Assembly (NCBI GenBank): GCA_035535995.1
Contig: DATLOZ010000005.1
Location: 186,001-250,000, forward strand
Origin: JANYCO01 sp035535995
GTDB taxonomy: Bacteria > Bacteroidota > Bacteroidia > Cytophagales > Cytophagaceae
Direction of reading: 5' to 3'
DNA: 64,000 nt
Position numbers and translations under genes: made by a program. Of the stretch, positions 1 to 8,311 are shown piece by piece. The notes beneath the pieces are model-generated. The model did no database searches, was not told the DNA's origin, and was given only the letters and a program-made list of their open reading frames with translations. The stretch's first letter is position 1, and every line of letters starts with the position of its first letter.

Positions 1-88
1 TGCACGCAATATTACGTTTGGTGCGGGATTGTTCTACGGAAGCCTGGAGTTGGCAAGCGGGTTATTTAATATACTTTTGTTTAAATAG
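1..88 (+). CDS. C-terminal fragment of an unrecognised protein
   Basis: An open frame enters from the left edge of the window and ends at the TAG at 86-88. The 28 visible residues (for example FGAGLFYGSLELASG) are rich in Gly and hydrophobic residues, which would fit a membrane helix or a beta-barrel end, but no family can be named from so little. The frame has no start inside the window. It could be a chance open frame, since the only support is its plausible composition and the non-coding look of the sequence just after the stop. Confidence 0.4.
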   Translation, partial: ARNITFGAGLFYGSLELASGLFNILLFK

Positions 89-148
89 AGAAAACCGTCA
101 TTCTATATTGACAGTGGGGTGAAGGACTTCATAGTGTTTCATAGCGGT

Positions 149-170
149 GCCACGACTCAAAGTTGTGGCA
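149..170. repeat. short stem-loop between the first partial gene and the GreA-like gene
   Basis: TGCCACGAC (149-157) pairs with GTTGTGGCA (162-170), with one G-T pair and a 4-nt loop. It lies between the stop of the left-edge frame and the stop of the minus-strand gene at 187, where a terminator would be expected. There is no clear T run on either side, so a terminator role is only an inference. Confidence 0.45.
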
Positions 171-186
171 TCACTGATTAATATTA

Positions 187-651
187 CTAATGATTCTCCT
201 GAATTAAAATCGATTTCCCATTCAACACAAAAGAATCTCCTGCCTTCTTGCCGAGTAGTAATTTCGCTACAGGTGTATCAATTGATACAGCAAAATAAGT
301 AACATTGTCTATTGAAAAACTTCCGGCGCTGATGCTGATAAAATAATTTGCTGCTTCTGTTCTCACCAGTGAGCCTGCCACAATTATAGAAGAAGATTGA
401 TCCGGATTGATGGAAAGTAATAATTGTTTTTGTTTCAGACATTCGGCCAATTGGCGCGCATACATATCGCGCTCGTTCTGGCTCATAGCACGGCCTGTTT
501 CGTATTTATCACCTGCACTGCTTTTCTCTTCGCTATTGGCCGAATCCTGTGCATCATTCATTGCCTTGGTGCTGATCTCAATTTTATTTTCGATCCATGC
601 AAGACATTTTTGGTAAAGAGTATGTTTGATTTCTTCCAGAGTCATACCCAA
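187..651 (-). CDS. GreA/GreB-like C-terminal domain protein
   Basis: This 154-residue protein looks like the GreA/GreB transcript-cleavage-factor family. Residues 1-80 are strongly charged and helical, as expected for the coiled-coil N-terminal part. Residues 90-150 match the FKBP-like C-terminal domain: a GSLVRTEAANYFISIS strand region and then the family signature in which SIDTPVAKLLLGKKAGDSF corresponds to the usual SPLGKALLGKKVGD. The N-terminal part does not closely resemble canonical GreA, so it may be one of the small Gre-fold proteins that bind RNA polymerase without cleavage activity. It is followed on the same strand, upstream in sequence terms, by the GH16 gene, separated by a family A hairpin. 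Confidence 0.75.
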   Translation of the reverse strand: MGMTLEEIKHTLYQKCLAWIENKIEISTKAMNDAQDSANSEEKSSAGDKYETGRAMSQNERDMYARQLAECLKQKQLLLSINPDQSSSIIVAGSLVRTEAANYFISISAGSFSIDNVTYFAVSIDTPVAKLLLGKKAGDSFVLNGKSILIQENH

Positions 652-663
652 AGATAGTAGAAT

Positions 664-720
664 AAGTTATGAGTTATGAATATTGAATGTTGAGTTATTA
701 TTAACTCATAACTCCTAATT
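664..720. repeat. family A heptamer hairpin, copy 1
   Basis: AGTTATGAGTTATGA-type units (from 665) are followed by the reverse complement TAACTCATAACT (702-713). The element fills the gap between two minus-strand genes and runs up to the GH16 stop codon. Confidence 0.8.
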
Positions 721-1549
721 ATTTTTGATATACTCTGATCCAATCCACATACATGCTTTGAGGGAAGCTGGCAGTTACCTGCACGGGATTTGTAATGGCG
801 GGAGAAAAAAAGTTTCCGCCAACGGCAAGGTCTAAAATGATGAAATAACTGTTGTTGCGCAATTCGCTTACATCTGTAGAAGTAATATTGGTCTGGTTAA
901 ATTGTACACCGTCAAAACGCGCGGTGATGGTAGTGGAATCCCATTCTACTTCATAGTAGTGAAATGCTTGAGAAAGATTAGCAGTGTAAGTATATCCTTG
1001 TCCATAATACTGATGCTGATTGCTGGCATCTGCCCAGTGACAGGTAGAATAGGTAGTGGCATCGCTTCCGCCTTTCATTTCCATGATATCAATTTCGCCG
1101 CAGGCAGGCCATGCTGCAGCAGAGCTGCCCAGCATCCAGAAGGCAGGCCACATGCCGTATCCCTGGGGCAATTGAATTTTGCCTACAATTTTTCCGTACT
1201 TAAAACTATAATTGTTTTTAGTGTTGATCCTTCCTGAAGTGAAAGAGGAAGAACCATAAGTTTCCTTTTGAGCTGTGATCACAAGAGTACCATTGGCAAG
1301 CTTTACGTTGTTGCTACGGTAATACTCCAGTTCGCCATTTCCCCATCCTCCTGCACCGGTATCATAGTTCCACAAGGCCGTATTGAGTGTATTATCATTA
1401 AATTCCTCCGACCATACTTGTGTCCAGCCAGTGCCAGGATTGTAGTCGGGCGTGGTAGCTGTACTTTGTGGAGTAGGATCCTTTTTTTTGCAGGCAGAAA
1501 TAATCAGTCCGGCAGCAAGTAAGAGAAGAGGAACGTAATTTTTTTTCAT
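719..1549 (-). CDS. GH16 family glycoside hydrolase, lipoprotein
   Basis: A 276-residue secreted endo-beta-glucanase of glycoside hydrolase family 16 (laminarinase/lichenase type), expected to cut beta-1,3 or beta-1,3-1,4 glucans at the cell surface. The start chosen is the ATG whose complement is 1547-1549, because it gives a clean lipoprotein signal (MKKN, hydrophobic stretch, SAC at Cys20). A longer open frame reaches 1681 but would bury that signal. The catalytic motif GEIDIME is intact, with Glu152 as nucleophile, Asp154, and Glu157 as acid/base. Aromatic residues around GYGMWPAFWML fit the substrate cleft. The protein ends with the usual WIRVYQK strand and has no extra carbohydrate-binding module. 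The exact polysaccharide cannot be told from sequence alone. Confidence 0.92.
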   Translation of the reverse strand: MKKNYVPLLLLAAGLIISACKKKDPTPQSTATTPDYNPGTGWTQVWSEEFNDNTLNTALWNYDTGAGGWGNGELEYYRSNNVKLANGTLVITAQKETYGSSSFTSGRINTKNNYSFKYGKIVGKIQLPQGYGMWPAFWMLGSSAAAWPACGEIDIMEMKGGSDATTYSTCHWADASNQHQYYGQGYTYTANLSQAFHYYEVEWDSTTITARFDGVQFNQTNITSTDVSELRNNSYFIILDLAVGGNFFSPAITNPVQVTASFPQSMYVDWIRVYQK

Positions 1550-1797
1550 CAAAGTATAGGGTCGTATCTGTCTAATGTATATACGCAAAAAATAATAAAT
1601 CAGTGTGGGAGTAATAAAATAAATCAATCGAGAATTAATAAACAAACGAAACAGGCATTTGTTTTTACCTATAAGTAGCAATGGTTTTTAAGCAATAACA
1701 GCCTTCTGTCTAGAGATTCGAATTTTAACTGAAATTGTTGCTTGGCTTAGAAAACAATTCGAAAAATAATTTTCCAATCATCCTCAAAATTTCAATA

Positions 1798-2469
1798 CTA
1801 ATATTGCCTCGCTCCGAAAATGCTGCTTCCTACCCTGATCATCGTACTGCCTTCTTCGAGCGCTATTTTGTAATCGCTACTCATCCCCATGGAGAGTTCT
1901 TTTAAATCGATGTTCTCTGTTTTGCAGGAAAGTTTACAGCTGTCAAAAAAGTTTTTTAATGAACGGAATTCCTGGCGGATCTTTTCATCGTTGTCTGTAT
2001 TGGTCGCCATTCCCATAAACCCGACGACGCGCACATTGGTTAATTTTTTAAACGCTTCAGATTGCAGCAAGGCAAGCGCTTCTTCATAGCTAAGTCCGAA
2101 TTTTGTTTCTTCTTCTGCAATATGCATTTGCAGTAACACTTGAAGTATACGGTTATTTTTTCTCCCTTCTTTATCGATCTCTGAAAGAAGTTTGAAACTA
2201 TCTACCGAATGGATCATGTGTACAAACGGCGCGATGTATTTTACTTTGTTGGATTGCAAATGGCCGATCAAATGCCATTCTATATCTTTGGGTAACGCTT
2301 CGTATTTGGGTACAAGTTCTTGCACCTTATTTTCGCCAAACATTCGCTGCCCCGCCTGGTAAGCCTCGAGTACGGCTTCGGCAGGATATGTTTTGCTTAC
2401 GGCAATCAGTTTGCAGGAAGTATTTTTTAGTTGGGAAAAAAAAGATTGAAGCTGTGCGGCGATGCTCAT
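1798..2469 (-). CDS. yggS: YggS/PLPBP-type pyridoxal phosphate homeostasis protein
   Basis: A 223-residue single-domain fold-type III PLP protein (YggS, ProSC, PLPBP family). These proteins bind PLP without known enzyme activity and buffer vitamin B6 and amino-acid pools. The PLP lysine is Lys26 in LIAVSKTYP. Other family marks are FGENKVQE, EWHLIGHLQSNK and the C-terminal MGMSSDYKIALEEGSTMIRVGS phosphate-binding region, described here by its key residues MGMS and the final G-S-S. Length is normal for the family. It is divergent from the GH3-family gene across a 100-bp gap. Confidence 0.95.
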   Translation of the reverse strand: MSIAAQLQSFFSQLKNTSCKLIAVSKTYPAEAVLEAYQAGQRMFGENKVQELVPKYEALPKDIEWHLIGHLQSNKVKYIAPFVHMIHSVDSFKLLSEIDKEGRKNNRILQVLLQMHIAEEETKFGLSYEEALALLQSEAFKKLTNVRVVGFMGMATNTDNDEKIRQEFRSLKNFFDSCKLSCKTENIDLKELSMGMSSDYKIALEEGSTMIRVGSSIFGARQY

Positions 2470-2568
2470 ACCTGTCTTAAATTTAAACGCAATTTTAACG
2501 ATATTATCATTTAAAATTGTATTTTAGCTTGATTTTTATCAAATTCGAGAGGTTTTATAAAAACAAAT

Positions 2569-4134
2569 ATGCCATTATTAGGGTCGTTACTAAGTAAGGG
2601 AATAAAGCTCACCCACATTATCGAGCAGGACAGGAAGACACCTTTTGAGTATCAACGTAGTGAACTTAAAAAGCTCATCAAAGAAGCCAAGAATACACAA
2701 TTTGGACAGAGCTATAATTTCAATGAAATCCTAGCTAGTTTTAACAAAGGAAACGAAGAGCAATTTTACGAATATTTCAGAAGCCGCGTACCGGTTTTTA
2801 ACTATAACAAGATCTATAGCGAATGGTGGTATCGCAGCAAGGCCGGAGAGCCTGATGTCTGCTGGCCAGGAACAGTAAAATACTTCGCACTTAGTTCTGG
2901 TACTTCCGAAGCCTCCACCAAACATATCCCGATCACCAAGGATATGATCAAATCCAATAAGAAAACAAGTCTTCGCCAGATCCTGAGTCTTGCCAATTAT
3001 AAACTTCCGGCTACCCTGTTTGGCCGCGGCATTCTCATGTTGGGTGGCAGTATTGATCTTAATAAAGTAGACCATCATTACGAAGGTGATCTTAGCGGCA
3101 TCCAGGCCAGCAAGATCCCACGCTGGTTTTTGCCTTTCTATCGCCCTGGCAAAAAGATTGCACGCAAGAAAGATTGGAACGATAAGCTGGATGAAATTAC
3201 CCGCAACGCCAAAGAATGGGACATCGGATTTATAGTAGGTGTACCCGCCTGGATCCAGCTGATGATCGAGCGGATCATGGAACATTACAAGGTCGATAAT
3301 ATTCATGAAATATGGCCAAACCTTCATGTGTTCGTACACGGAGGTGTTTCCTTTGAACCATACAAGAAAGGCTTTGAGAAACTTCTGGGCAGACCGATCT
3401 CCTATATCGAAACTTATCTTGCCTCGGAAGGCTTTATCGCGCTCCAGACAAGGCCTGATCAGAATGGGATGAAATTGGTATTGAACAATGGAATATTCCT
3501 CGAGTTCATTCCGTTTACAGAAGAAAATTTCAACTCAGACGGCGATGTTGTGATCAACCCGAAAACTTTGATGCTTCACCAGGTGGAAGAAGGTATAGAT
3601 TATGCATTGCTTATTACTACCAATGCCGGTACCTGGCGCTACCTCATCGGCGATGTGGTGCGTTTTACAAATAAGAAAGAAAGTAAGATCATCATTACCG
3701 GCCGAACAAAACATTATCTTAGTCTTTGCGGCGAGCACCTTTCGGTAGAAAATATGAACAAGGCTGTCAGCCTCGTTTCACAGGAATTCAACATCGACAT
3801 CCGCGAGTTTACGGTCGCAGGTATTCCTTATCAGAGCATGTTTGCACACAAATGGTTTATTGGTACCGACGATGCTGTGGATGCTGTATTGCTGAAACAA
3901 AAGTTGGACGATAAATTGAAAGAGCTCAACGATGACTACCGCACCGAACGGGTCGCTGCGCTGAAAGAAGTGTTTGTAGAAGTGCTGCCTTTATCAGCCT
4001 TCTATGATTTTATGAAATCAAAAGGAAAAATAGGAGGACAAAGTAAATTTCCAAGGGTGATTAAGAAAGCGATGTGTGAAGAATGGGAAACTTTCCTTCA
4101 GAAAAATTCTCTCTTAACCAATAAAAAGTCTTAA
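2569..4134 (+). CDS. GH3 auxin-responsive promoter family protein (acyl-adenylating fold)
   Basis: A 521-residue protein of the GH3 family, known from plants as acyl acid-amido synthetases that adenylate a carboxylic acid and join it to an amino acid. Bacteroidota carry homologues of unknown substrate. Visible adenylation-type motifs are YFALSSGTSEASTKHIP (ATP-binding P-loop-like region, about residue 105), YIETYLASEGF (about 285), and the LIGDVVRFTNK / IIITGRTKHYLSLCGEHLS region (about 360-395) that carries the conserved Asp and Gly. It ends GKIGGQSKFPRV, typical of the family. The LysE exporter gene follows after 10 bp, so the two are probably co-transcribed. That pairing suggests export of a small amide or amino acid, but this is inference. 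Confidence 0.9.
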   Translation: MPLLGSLLSKGIKLTHIIEQDRKTPFEYQRSELKKLIKEAKNTQFGQSYNFNEILASFNKGNEEQFYEYFRSRVPVFNYNKIYSEWWYRSKAGEPDVCWPGTVKYFALSSGTSEASTKHIPITKDMIKSNKKTSLRQILSLANYKLPATLFGRGILMLGGSIDLNKVDHHYEGDLSGIQASKIPRWFLPFYRPGKKIARKKDWNDKLDEITRNAKEWDIGFIVGVPAWIQLMIERIMEHYKVDNIHEIWPNLHVFVHGGVSFEPYKKGFEKLLGRPISYIETYLASEGFIALQTRPDQNGMKLVLNNGIFLEFIPFTEENFNSDGDVVINPKTLMLHQVEEGIDYALLITTNAGTWRYLIGDVVRFTNKKESKIIITGRTKHYLSLCGEHLSVENMNKAVSLVSQEFNIDIREFTVAGIPYQSMFAHKWFIGTDDAVDAVLLKQKLDDKLKELNDDYRTERVAALKEVFVEVLPLSAFYDFMKSKGKIGGQSKFPRVIKKAMCEEWETFLQKNSLLTNKKS

Positions 4135-4144
4135 CCCATTTAGA

Positions 4145-4771
4145 ATGATTAAAGCGATTTCTCAAGGCATTGTATCAGGACTCCTCATTAGTTTTATGTT
4201 TGGCCCGGTTTTTTTCGGGCTTATTCACGCAAGCATCCACCGTGGATTTCGAAAAGCGCTGGTTTATGCATCAGGCGTGGCTTCCAGCGATTCTTTTTTT
4301 ATTCTGTTGATCTATTTCGGAGTAGCAGGATTTTTGCAAGATGAGTCTTTCCGTCTCTTTATGAAAATCGTGGGTTGTGGGATCATGATCACGTTTGGGA
4401 TTTACTATATTATCAAAAAAGCCCCCGATACACTTGAAGTTGAAAACGAAAGTGAGCGTAAACAAAAACCATATCATAGTCTTTGGTTAAAAGGATTTGT
4501 ACTCAATTCCATCAACCCTTCGGTATTCGTGATTTGCCTGGGAATGGTAAGTTATGCTGCCGACAATTATGCCAACGATAAGATCAGCACCTTCGCTTTT
4601 TTCATCGGATCAGTACTTACCGTTTTTTCATTCGATACCATCAAAGCCTACATCGCGCATAAGATCAAGATCTATTTCACAAATCGCTTACTGAACAAGA
4701 TGAACAAAGTACTAGGCATCGTGATCCTCGGTGCCGGGCTGATATTATTTTATGATCTGATTAGAAATTGA
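4145..4771 (+). CDS. LysE/RhtB-family translocator
   Basis: A 208-residue inner-membrane exporter of the LysE family, which moves amino acids or related small molecules outward. It shows about six hydrophobic segments. The first carries the family signature GIVSGLLISFMFGPVFFGLI, and a later one has LNSINPSVFVI, which corresponds to the conserved NP motif of the family. It lies 10 bp downstream of the GH3-family gene and is likely its operon partner. The substrate cannot be read from the sequence. Confidence 0.9.
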   Translation: MIKAISQGIVSGLLISFMFGPVFFGLIHASIHRGFRKALVYASGVASSDSFFILLIYFGVAGFLQDESFRLFMKIVGCGIMITFGIYYIIKKAPDTLEVENESERKQKPYHSLWLKGFVLNSINPSVFVICLGMVSYAADNYANDKISTFAFFIGSVLTVFSFDTIKAYIAHKIKIYFTNRLLNKMNKVLGIVILGAGLILFYDLIRN

Positions 4772-4774
4772 CCT

Positions 4775-4840
4775 AATAATTATGAAGGATGAATGAGCAG
4801 ATTTGTTTAAAAATTCATTACTCAACATTCATAATTATTT
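4775..4840. repeat. family A heptamer hairpin, copy 2 (degenerate)
   Basis: AATAATTATGAA (4775-4786) and TTCATAATTATT (4829-4840) are exact reverse complements. Between them are GGATGAATGAG and ATTACTCAACA, which are decayed units of the same repeat. It lies downstream of the LysE gene. Confidence 0.65.
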
Positions 4841-4891
4841 TGCTGTTTCTGTTAATTATCATATATTTACAAGTCAAAAAAATACTCCAAC

Positions 4892-5281
4892 ATGAATCAA
4901 TCAAAGCTTTTACCTTTTTTGATCTTCGGATTTCTAGCGGTTTTCGTTTTTTCTTGTAAAAAAGACAACCCAACTCCTGGAGATGGCACTGGTTATACAG
5001 ATCTTCAAGTATACGCGGTAGATGCCAATGAGCAGCCAATAGAAGGAGCATTGGTGCAATTGTATTCTTCCGAAGCAGATAGAGCTGCAGACAATAATAG
5101 TGTTTATGCAGGCCTTACAGGAAGTCATGGATTTGCATATTTCAGCAAACTACCTCCTATCACTTTTTATGCAAGCGTGAAAAAAGATTTTGGTTCAGGT
5201 AATGTGAAAACAGGAACCGGCGATACAGGAGTTCCGATCAAAAGCAAAGAGCAATCTGCTATTACCGTAGAGCTTAAATAA
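4892..5281 (+). CDS. small lipoprotein with a single Ig/transthyretin-like domain
   Basis: A 129-residue lipoprotein. The signal sequence ends in FVFSCKKDN, with the acylated Cys at about residue 22 followed by a low-complexity linker (NPTPGDGTG). The rest looks like one carboxypeptidase-regulatory or transthyretin-like beta-sandwich (LQVYAVDANEQPIEGALVQLY, then a GSHGFAYFSKLP turn and a final ITVELK strand). Such domains occur in many surface proteins of Bacteroidota. No catalytic residues are visible and the role is unknown. It converges on the TPR gene and ends at a strong shared terminator. Confidence 0.75.
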   Translation: MNQSKLLPFLIFGFLAVFVFSCKKDNPTPGDGTGYTDLQVYAVDANEQPIEGALVQLYSSEADRAADNNSVYAGLTGSHGFAYFSKLPPITFYASVKKDFGSGNVKTGTGDTGVPIKSKEQSAITVELK

Positions 5282-5290
5282 AATCTTTCA

Positions 5291-5341
5291 ATATAAATAA
5301 AAGAAGGCTTTCGATAACAGGGAGCCTTCTTTTATTTATAT
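5291..5341. terminator. bidirectional intrinsic terminator
   Basis: A perfect 19-bp stem has arms 5291-5309 and 5323-5341 and a 13-nt loop. A-rich and T-rich flanks of the GC core AGAAGGCT/AGCCTTCT give a T tract on both strands. It lies between two convergent genes and should serve both. Confidence 0.92.
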
Positions 5342-5349
5342 CATATTTT

Positions 5350-5667
5350 TCATTCATCTTCCAGCAACAGGTTCAGGGCATTTTGCAATTCCTGGTAAGG
5401 TTTTGTTTTTCTTTGGCTCAGAGCCAGCGTCATTCCTGCTCTGTAGATTTCCTCCGCTTTTGTACGATCCTGTTTTTCATAAAACTTAGCGGCATGGTAA
5501 TACGTGGCCAGATAGTCCGGATGTTCCTTCAACAGCAGGTCGTAATACTTCCTGGTCTGTTCCTGATCCTGCTTTTCATACTCGAGTGCAAGTGCATAAA
5601 GAGTAAATGGATCGTTGGGGTCTTCCTTTAGAAATTCAAGGAGCTGATTTATTTTAGGATTGTGCAT
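5350..5667 (-). CDS. TPR repeat protein, small
   Basis: A 105-residue helical protein with about two and a half tetratricopeptide repeats (for example DPFTLYALALEYEKQ and DYLATYYHAAKFYEKQ, then TKAEEIYRAGMTLA). TPR proteins act as docking scaffolds, and the partner is unknown. The start at 5667 (MHNPKINQLLEFL) is preferred to the longer frame reaching 5712, because the extra 15 residues are not TPR-like. There is no signal peptide, so it is probably cytoplasmic. Confidence 0.82.
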   Translation of the reverse strand: MHNPKINQLLEFLKEDPNDPFTLYALALEYEKQDQEQTRKYYDLLLKEHPDYLATYYHAAKFYEKQDRTKAEEIYRAGMTLALSQRKTKPYQELQNALNLLLEDE

Positions 5668-5820
5668 TATTTTATGTAAATAATCTTTGTTTTTTCTACA
5701 TCTTACAGACAAATTTACGTTTAAATAAGTAACTATTTTTAGTTAAATACCGGATAGTTTTCCTATTTTAGACTTTTGAAATAGTTCAGAAAAAACAATA
5801 ACATTTAACTTTTCAGATCC

Positions 5821-6558
5821 ATGAAAATACTGGTTTGTATCACGAACGTACCCGATACGACTTCGAAAATTTCTTTTACAGATAACAACACAAAATTCAA
5901 TACAGCCGGTGTTCAATTTATCATTGGGCCCTACGATGAATATGCCTTGTCAAGAGCCATTGAGTTGAAAGAAGCGCAAGGCGGCACAGTGACGGTACTC
6001 AATGTAGGCGAAGCAGATACTGAACCTACTATCCGCAAAGCCCTCGCCATCGGCGCCGACGATGCCATCCGGGTAAATGCATTTCCAAAAGACGCACAGT
6101 TTGTAGCGGCACAGATCGTATCGATCGCACAAGCAGAAAAATATGATCTGATCCTAATGGGCCGCGAATCCATTGACTTCAACGGAGGTTTGGTGCACGG
6201 ACTGGTAGCAGAAGCGCTGGGTATTCCATCCGTATCTCCCGTGATGAAGCTTGATATCGAAGGAAACGTAGCGAAAATGGCCAGAGAAATAGAAGGCGGT
6301 AAAGAATACGTAGAAGTAGCATTGCCACTGGTAGCAGGTTGCCAGGAGCCAATTGCAGAGTGGAAAATTCCAAACATGAGAGGAATTATGTCTGCCCGTA
6401 CTAAACCATTGAAAGTAGTAGAACCTGTATCTGCAGAAGACAGTGTGAAAATGCTTTCTTTCGAATTGCCTCCTGCCAAAGGAGCTTGCAAAATGATCGA
6501 TGCTTCCACTCCGGAAAAATTATTCGACCTGCTGAAAAACGAAGCGAAAGTTTTATAA
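5821..6558 (+). CDS. etfB: electron transfer flavoprotein subunit beta
   Basis: A 245-residue EtfB. With EtfA it forms the soluble heterodimer that takes electrons from acyl-CoA and other flavin dehydrogenases and hands them to the quinone pool. Family marks are the N-terminal MKILVCITNVPDTTSKI, the AMP-binding-type stretch KYDLILMGRESIDFNGG, and the partner-recognition loop near ARTKPLKVVEP. Length is typical. The etfA gene follows after 85 bp that hold a family A hairpin, so the pair is probably one transcript interrupted by a hairpin. Confidence 0.96.
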   Translation: MKILVCITNVPDTTSKISFTDNNTKFNTAGVQFIIGPYDEYALSRAIELKEAQGGTVTVLNVGEADTEPTIRKALAIGADDAIRVNAFPKDAQFVAAQIVSIAQAEKYDLILMGRESIDFNGGLVHGLVAEALGIPSVSPVMKLDIEGNVAKMAREIEGGKEYVEVALPLVAGCQEPIAEWKIPNMRGIMSARTKPLKVVEPVSAEDSVKMLSFELPPAKGACKMIDASTPEKLFDLLKNEAKVL

Positions 6559-6635
6559 TAATTATGAATGTTGAATTATGAATTTAATTCGACATTCATA
6601 ATTCACTCATAATTCATAACTCAAAATTCAAAATT
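6559..6635. repeat. family A heptamer hairpin, copy 3
   Basis: The left arm (6559-6585) has units such as GAATGTT GAATTAT, and the right arm (6589-6635) has their complements with extra ATAATTC and ATAACTC units. It sits inside the etfB-etfA operon. Confidence 0.85.
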
Positions 6636-6643
6636 TTAAAAAT

Positions 6644-7609
6644 ATGTCAATACTAGTATTTGTAGAAGGAGTAGACGGAGAAGTAAAAAAATCTTCTTTT
6701 GAAGCAGTGTCCTATGCTGCTGAGCTGGCCAAGAAACAGAACACCTCGGTCACTGCAGTAGCGATCGGTGCATTCTCTTCTTCTGCATTGGAAAACGTAG
6801 GAAACTATGGAGCTGCAAAAGTGCTTCATATTAATAACGATAAACTTGCCCAGGTACATATAATGGCTTACGCCACCGCAATTGGCGAAGCAGCGAAAAA
6901 GGAAAGTGCAAATATTGTGATCCTGCCAAAATCATCGGCAGTAGACGCCATCGTATCAAGATTGGCTACTAAACTCCATGCAGGCGTGGTTACTGGTGCA
7001 GTAGAACTTCCCGATACAAGTGCCGGATTTAAAGTAAAAAAATCCATTTATACAGGAAAAGCATTTACTATGGTAGAACTTACTTCTGCTACCAAAGTAA
7101 TTACCGTAGCTAAAAACGCGCATCCTGCGATCGAAACAGGTGGCAAAGCTACTGTAGAAGCCTTCTCTCCTGCCATCCCGGATACTGATTTCAATGTAAA
7201 AGTAACCAAGACCGAAAAAGCTACCGGAGAAATTTTATTGCCGGAAGCAGATATCGTAGTATCCGGAGGACGTGGTCTGAAAGGTCCTGAAAACTGGCAT
7301 TTGGTGATTGACCTTGCCAAGGAACTGGGAGCCGCCACCGGATGTTCTAAACCTGTGTCTGATATGGACTGGAGGCCACACCACGAGCATGTAGGCCAAA
7401 CAGGTGTAAAGGTAAGTCCAAATTTGTATATTGCTATCGGAATATCAGGCGCTATCCAACACTTGGCGGGAGTAAACTCTTCCAAATGTATTGTGGTAAT
7501 CAACAAAGATCCGGAAGCTCCGTTTTTTAAAGCTGCTGATTACGGCATCGTAGGCGATGCTTTTGAAGTAGTACCCAAGCTTATCGAAGCAGCAAAAAAA
7601 TTGAAATAA
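6644..7609 (+). CDS. etfA: electron transfer flavoprotein subunit alpha
   Basis: A 321-residue EtfA, the FAD-binding partner of EtfB. The N-terminal half is the alpha/beta domain. The C-terminal half (about 200-321) carries the FAD signature: VVSGGRGLKGPENW, then DWRPHHEHVGQTGVKVSPNLYI-type residues (key R, H, GQTG) and the AIGISGAIQHLAGV and VVINKDPEAPFF segments. Length and order are normal. It is followed after 22 bp by the BFN-domain gene, so the three genes may be co-transcribed. Confidence 0.96.
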   Translation: MSILVFVEGVDGEVKKSSFEAVSYAAELAKKQNTSVTAVAIGAFSSSALENVGNYGAAKVLHINNDKLAQVHIMAYATAIGEAAKKESANIVILPKSSAVDAIVSRLATKLHAGVVTGAVELPDTSAGFKVKKSIYTGKAFTMVELTSATKVITVAKNAHPAIETGGKATVEAFSPAIPDTDFNVKVTKTEKATGEILLPEADIVVSGGRGLKGPENWHLVIDLAKELGAATGCSKPVSDMDWRPHHEHVGQTGVKVSPNLYIAIGISGAIQHLAGVNSSKCIVVINKDPEAPFFKAADYGIVGDAFEVVPKLIEAAKKLK

Positions 7610-7631
7610 TAAGTAAGTAAGCAGAATTCTA

Positions 7632-8252
7632 GTGGAGAAAATTAAACTCGAAATACTTGGATTATCCTCCAGCCAGTCGCATACCGGCTCCTTTGCATTG
7701 GTGCTTGGTGAAGAGACCGGAAATCGCAGATTGCCGATTATTATAGGGATGTTTGAAGCCCAGGCAATCGCGATCGAAATAGAGAAGATCAATCCAAACC
7801 GTCCTATGACGCACGACCTGTTCCGTTCGTTCGCCATGAATTTCAATTTTACAGTAGAAGAGATCGTGATCTCTGATCTGAAAGAAGGTGTGTTCTTTGC
7901 TAAAATAGTTTGCTCAGACACCGTTAAAACAGTAGAGGTTGACTCACGTCCCTCCGATGCCATTGCAATCGGACTTCGTTTCAATGTTCCTATTTATACT
8001 TACGAAAACATTCTTTCCGAAGCCGGTATCGTGTTGAACGATCTGGAAGACGAAGGTGAAAAAGAAAAGGAAAAAGAGAAAAAGCCTAAAGCAAAACAAG
8101 AACGCGTACCAAAGGAAACCAAAACCAATCCTGGTGATCCATATAAAAACTCTACGGTAGATCAACTGAAAAGCTTGCTGGATGATGCACTGGCGAAAGA
8201 AGACTACGAAAAAGCAGCGAGGATCCGGGATGAATTGAATAGAAGAAATTGA
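7632..8252 (+). CDS. BFN (bifunctional nuclease) domain protein with UvrB/UvrC motif
   Basis: A 206-residue protein. Residues 1-135 form a bifunctional-nuclease (BFN/DUF151) domain, seen in KIKLEILGLSSSQ, RRLPIIIGMFEAQAIAIE and the DSRPSDAIAIGLR motif. A Lys/Glu-rich linker (about 140-165) joins it to a C-terminal UVR motif (LKSLLDDALAKEDYEKAARI). The start is a GTG at 7632, since no ATG lies at a suitable place and MEKIKLEIL is where homologues begin. The biochemical role of this two-domain form in Bacteroidota is not settled. Confidence 0.9.
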   Translation: MEKIKLEILGLSSSQSHTGSFALVLGEETGNRRLPIIIGMFEAQAIAIEIEKINPNRPMTHDLFRSFAMNFNFTVEEIVISDLKEGVFFAKIVCSDTVKTVEVDSRPSDAIAIGLRFNVPIYTYENILSEAGIVLNDLEDEGEKEKEKEKKPKAKQERVPKETKTNPGDPYKNSTVDQLKSLLDDALAKEDYEKAARIRDELNRRN

Positions 8253-8256
8253 AAAA

Positions 8257-8302
8257 AGTTATGAGTTATGAATGTGAGTTAACTCATTCATAACTCATAA
8301 CT
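8257..8302. repeat. family A hairpin, copy 4, at a convergent junction
   Basis: The left arm 8257-8280 pairs with the right arm 8281-8302 except for a 2-nt bulge, giving about 22 bp with almost no loop. An A run before and a T run after make it terminator-like for both convergent genes. This copy shows that a family A element can stand in for a terminator. Confidence 0.88.
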
Positions 8303-8311
8303 CAACATTTT

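Noticed and set aside
1550..1681. Longer start for the GH16 gene
   Set aside because: It would put 44 residues before a complete lipoprotein signal, which would stop export.
5931..6509. Minus-strand frame of 192 codons opposite etfB
   Set aside because: A shadow frame. The Ser/Ala-rich translation mirrors the etfB codon usage.
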